In this document: in pieces, positions 5,186 through 5,457 of the stretch
How the letters are laid out: each line of letters begins with the position of its first letter
Position numbering within the stretch: the stretch's first letter is position 1
Translations under genes and position numbers: made by a program
Notes under the pieces: model-generated
What the model was told of the DNA's origin: nothing
What the model saw: the letters and a program-made list of their open reading frames with translations, nothing else
The model's database searches: none
From: Desulfonatronum sp.
Lineage (GTDB): Bacteria; Desulfobacterota; Desulfovibrionia; Desulfovibrionales; Desulfonatronaceae
Assembly: GCA_007127655.1 (NCBI GenBank)
Contig: SKYX01000324.1
Coordinates: 1 to 5,457, forward strand
DNA: 5,457 nucleotides
Reading direction: 5' to 3'

Positions 5186-5457
5186 CGTCTTGCTCCTCGG
5201 AAAGGTTCAATGGTTCACGGTTCAACTGTTCACGGAATGACCTTTAGGCGGATTTTCGCTTCAAGCCAAGCCCGGACGGTCAAGTTCGGACCGGAAGACG
5301 TTCTGAAAACAGGACAAACCAGCCATAGAAACAAATTCGTCTTCATCCTGAAACCAAGGGCAATTGTGTTCTCACGTAACCATTTGAAAAATATGAGGCT
5401 GGTTGACCCTGTTTGGGACGGATCGATTGTCTGACTGAACCAGGAATCGTTCATCAA
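5186..5457. other. Upstream region of the mutase unit; no recognisable gene
   Basis: This 272-bp stretch runs to the window edge. It holds the mutase ribosome binding site (5194-5199), the 15-bp tandem repeat (5206-5235), and presumably the promoter of the three-gene unit, for which I see no good -35/-10 pair on the minus strand. A minus-strand frame stays open from the edge to TGA at 5230-5232 (75 codons) but looks non-coding in composition and has no recognised motif. A second minus-strand frame entering at the edge stops at 5372-5374, giving a 27-residue tail (ending HIFQMVT) that could be the end of an upstream gene, without supporting evidence. Confidence 0.6.
5206..5235. repeat. 15-bp imperfect tandem repeat upstream of the mutase gene
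   Basis: Two adjacent 15-bp units, TTCAATGGTTCACGG (5206-5220) and TTCAACTGTTCACGG (5221-5235), match at 13 of 15 positions. Each contains two GTTCA-like half-units (7-8 bp period), and a further GG precedes at 5204-5205. On the minus strand it reads CCGTGAAC..TTGAA twice. It ends only about 6 bp upstream of the mutase ribosome binding site, so it probably lies within the 5' untranslated region. Confidence 0.85.

Noticed and set aside
3926..5434. A 502-codon plus-strand open frame opposite the mutase gene
   Set aside because: It is the antisense shadow of a well-conserved enzyme whose motifs are intact on the minus strand; the plus-strand product has no recognisable domain and no good ribosome binding site.
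5230..5457. Minus-strand open frame of 75 codons running to the window edge
   Set aside because: It depends on a TTG/ATG at the edge, shows no motif, and ends inside the tandem repeat. It cannot be told from chance without the sequence beyond the edge.

Overview
The window looks like part of a flagellated, moderately GC-rich bacterial chromosome. The style of the flagellin C-terminus, the PMM/PGM - TPM-domain - RNase HI gene order and the stand-alone BioD-like/DRTGG protein all recall Desulfovibrionales-type sulfate reducers (Desulfobacterota). That placement is by recognition only, without a database search. No phage, insertion sequence, CRISPR array, tRNA or rRNA is visible.

Layout, left to right. 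(1) At 2-289 (+) is the last 95 residues of a flagellin, cut by the window edge. (2) At 420-1109 (-) is rnc, a complete RNase III, convergent with the flagellin. A long hairpin with a T-run on the minus side (359-400) lies between them. (3) At 1110-1562 is a 453-bp divergent intergenic region with no credible gene. It holds an eight-copy heptanucleotide tandem array, a 10-bp tandem duplication, a near-perfect palindrome at 1457-1477, and the leader and ribosome binding site of the next gene. (4) At 1563-2627 (+) is a 354-residue BioD-like P-loop plus DRTGG-domain protein. It resembles the regulatory N-terminal half of long phosphotransacetylases but lacks the catalytic half. (5) At 2648-2682 is a strong terminator hairpin with T-runs on both strands, shared by the converging units. 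(6) At 2701-5185 (-) is a three-gene unit transcribed right to left: phosphomannomutase/phosphoglucomutase, then a one-TM TPM-domain-like protein, then RNase HI (rnhA). The last two overlap by 8 bp (stop and start interlocked). (7) At 5186-5457 is the upstream region of that unit, with a 15-bp tandem repeat just before the first ribosome binding site and no recognisable gene.

Functionally this is mostly housekeeping: RNA metabolism (RNase III, RNase HI), sugar-phosphate interconversion for cell-surface polysaccharide, and motility. Two proteins have unclear roles: the DRTGG protein (possibly a nucleotide-sensing regulator) and the TPM-like membrane-anchored protein. I see no convincing new multi-gene system. 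The points most worth a second look are the stand-alone DRTGG protein with its structured leader and the two short-period repeats, each lying upstream of a minus-strand gene.
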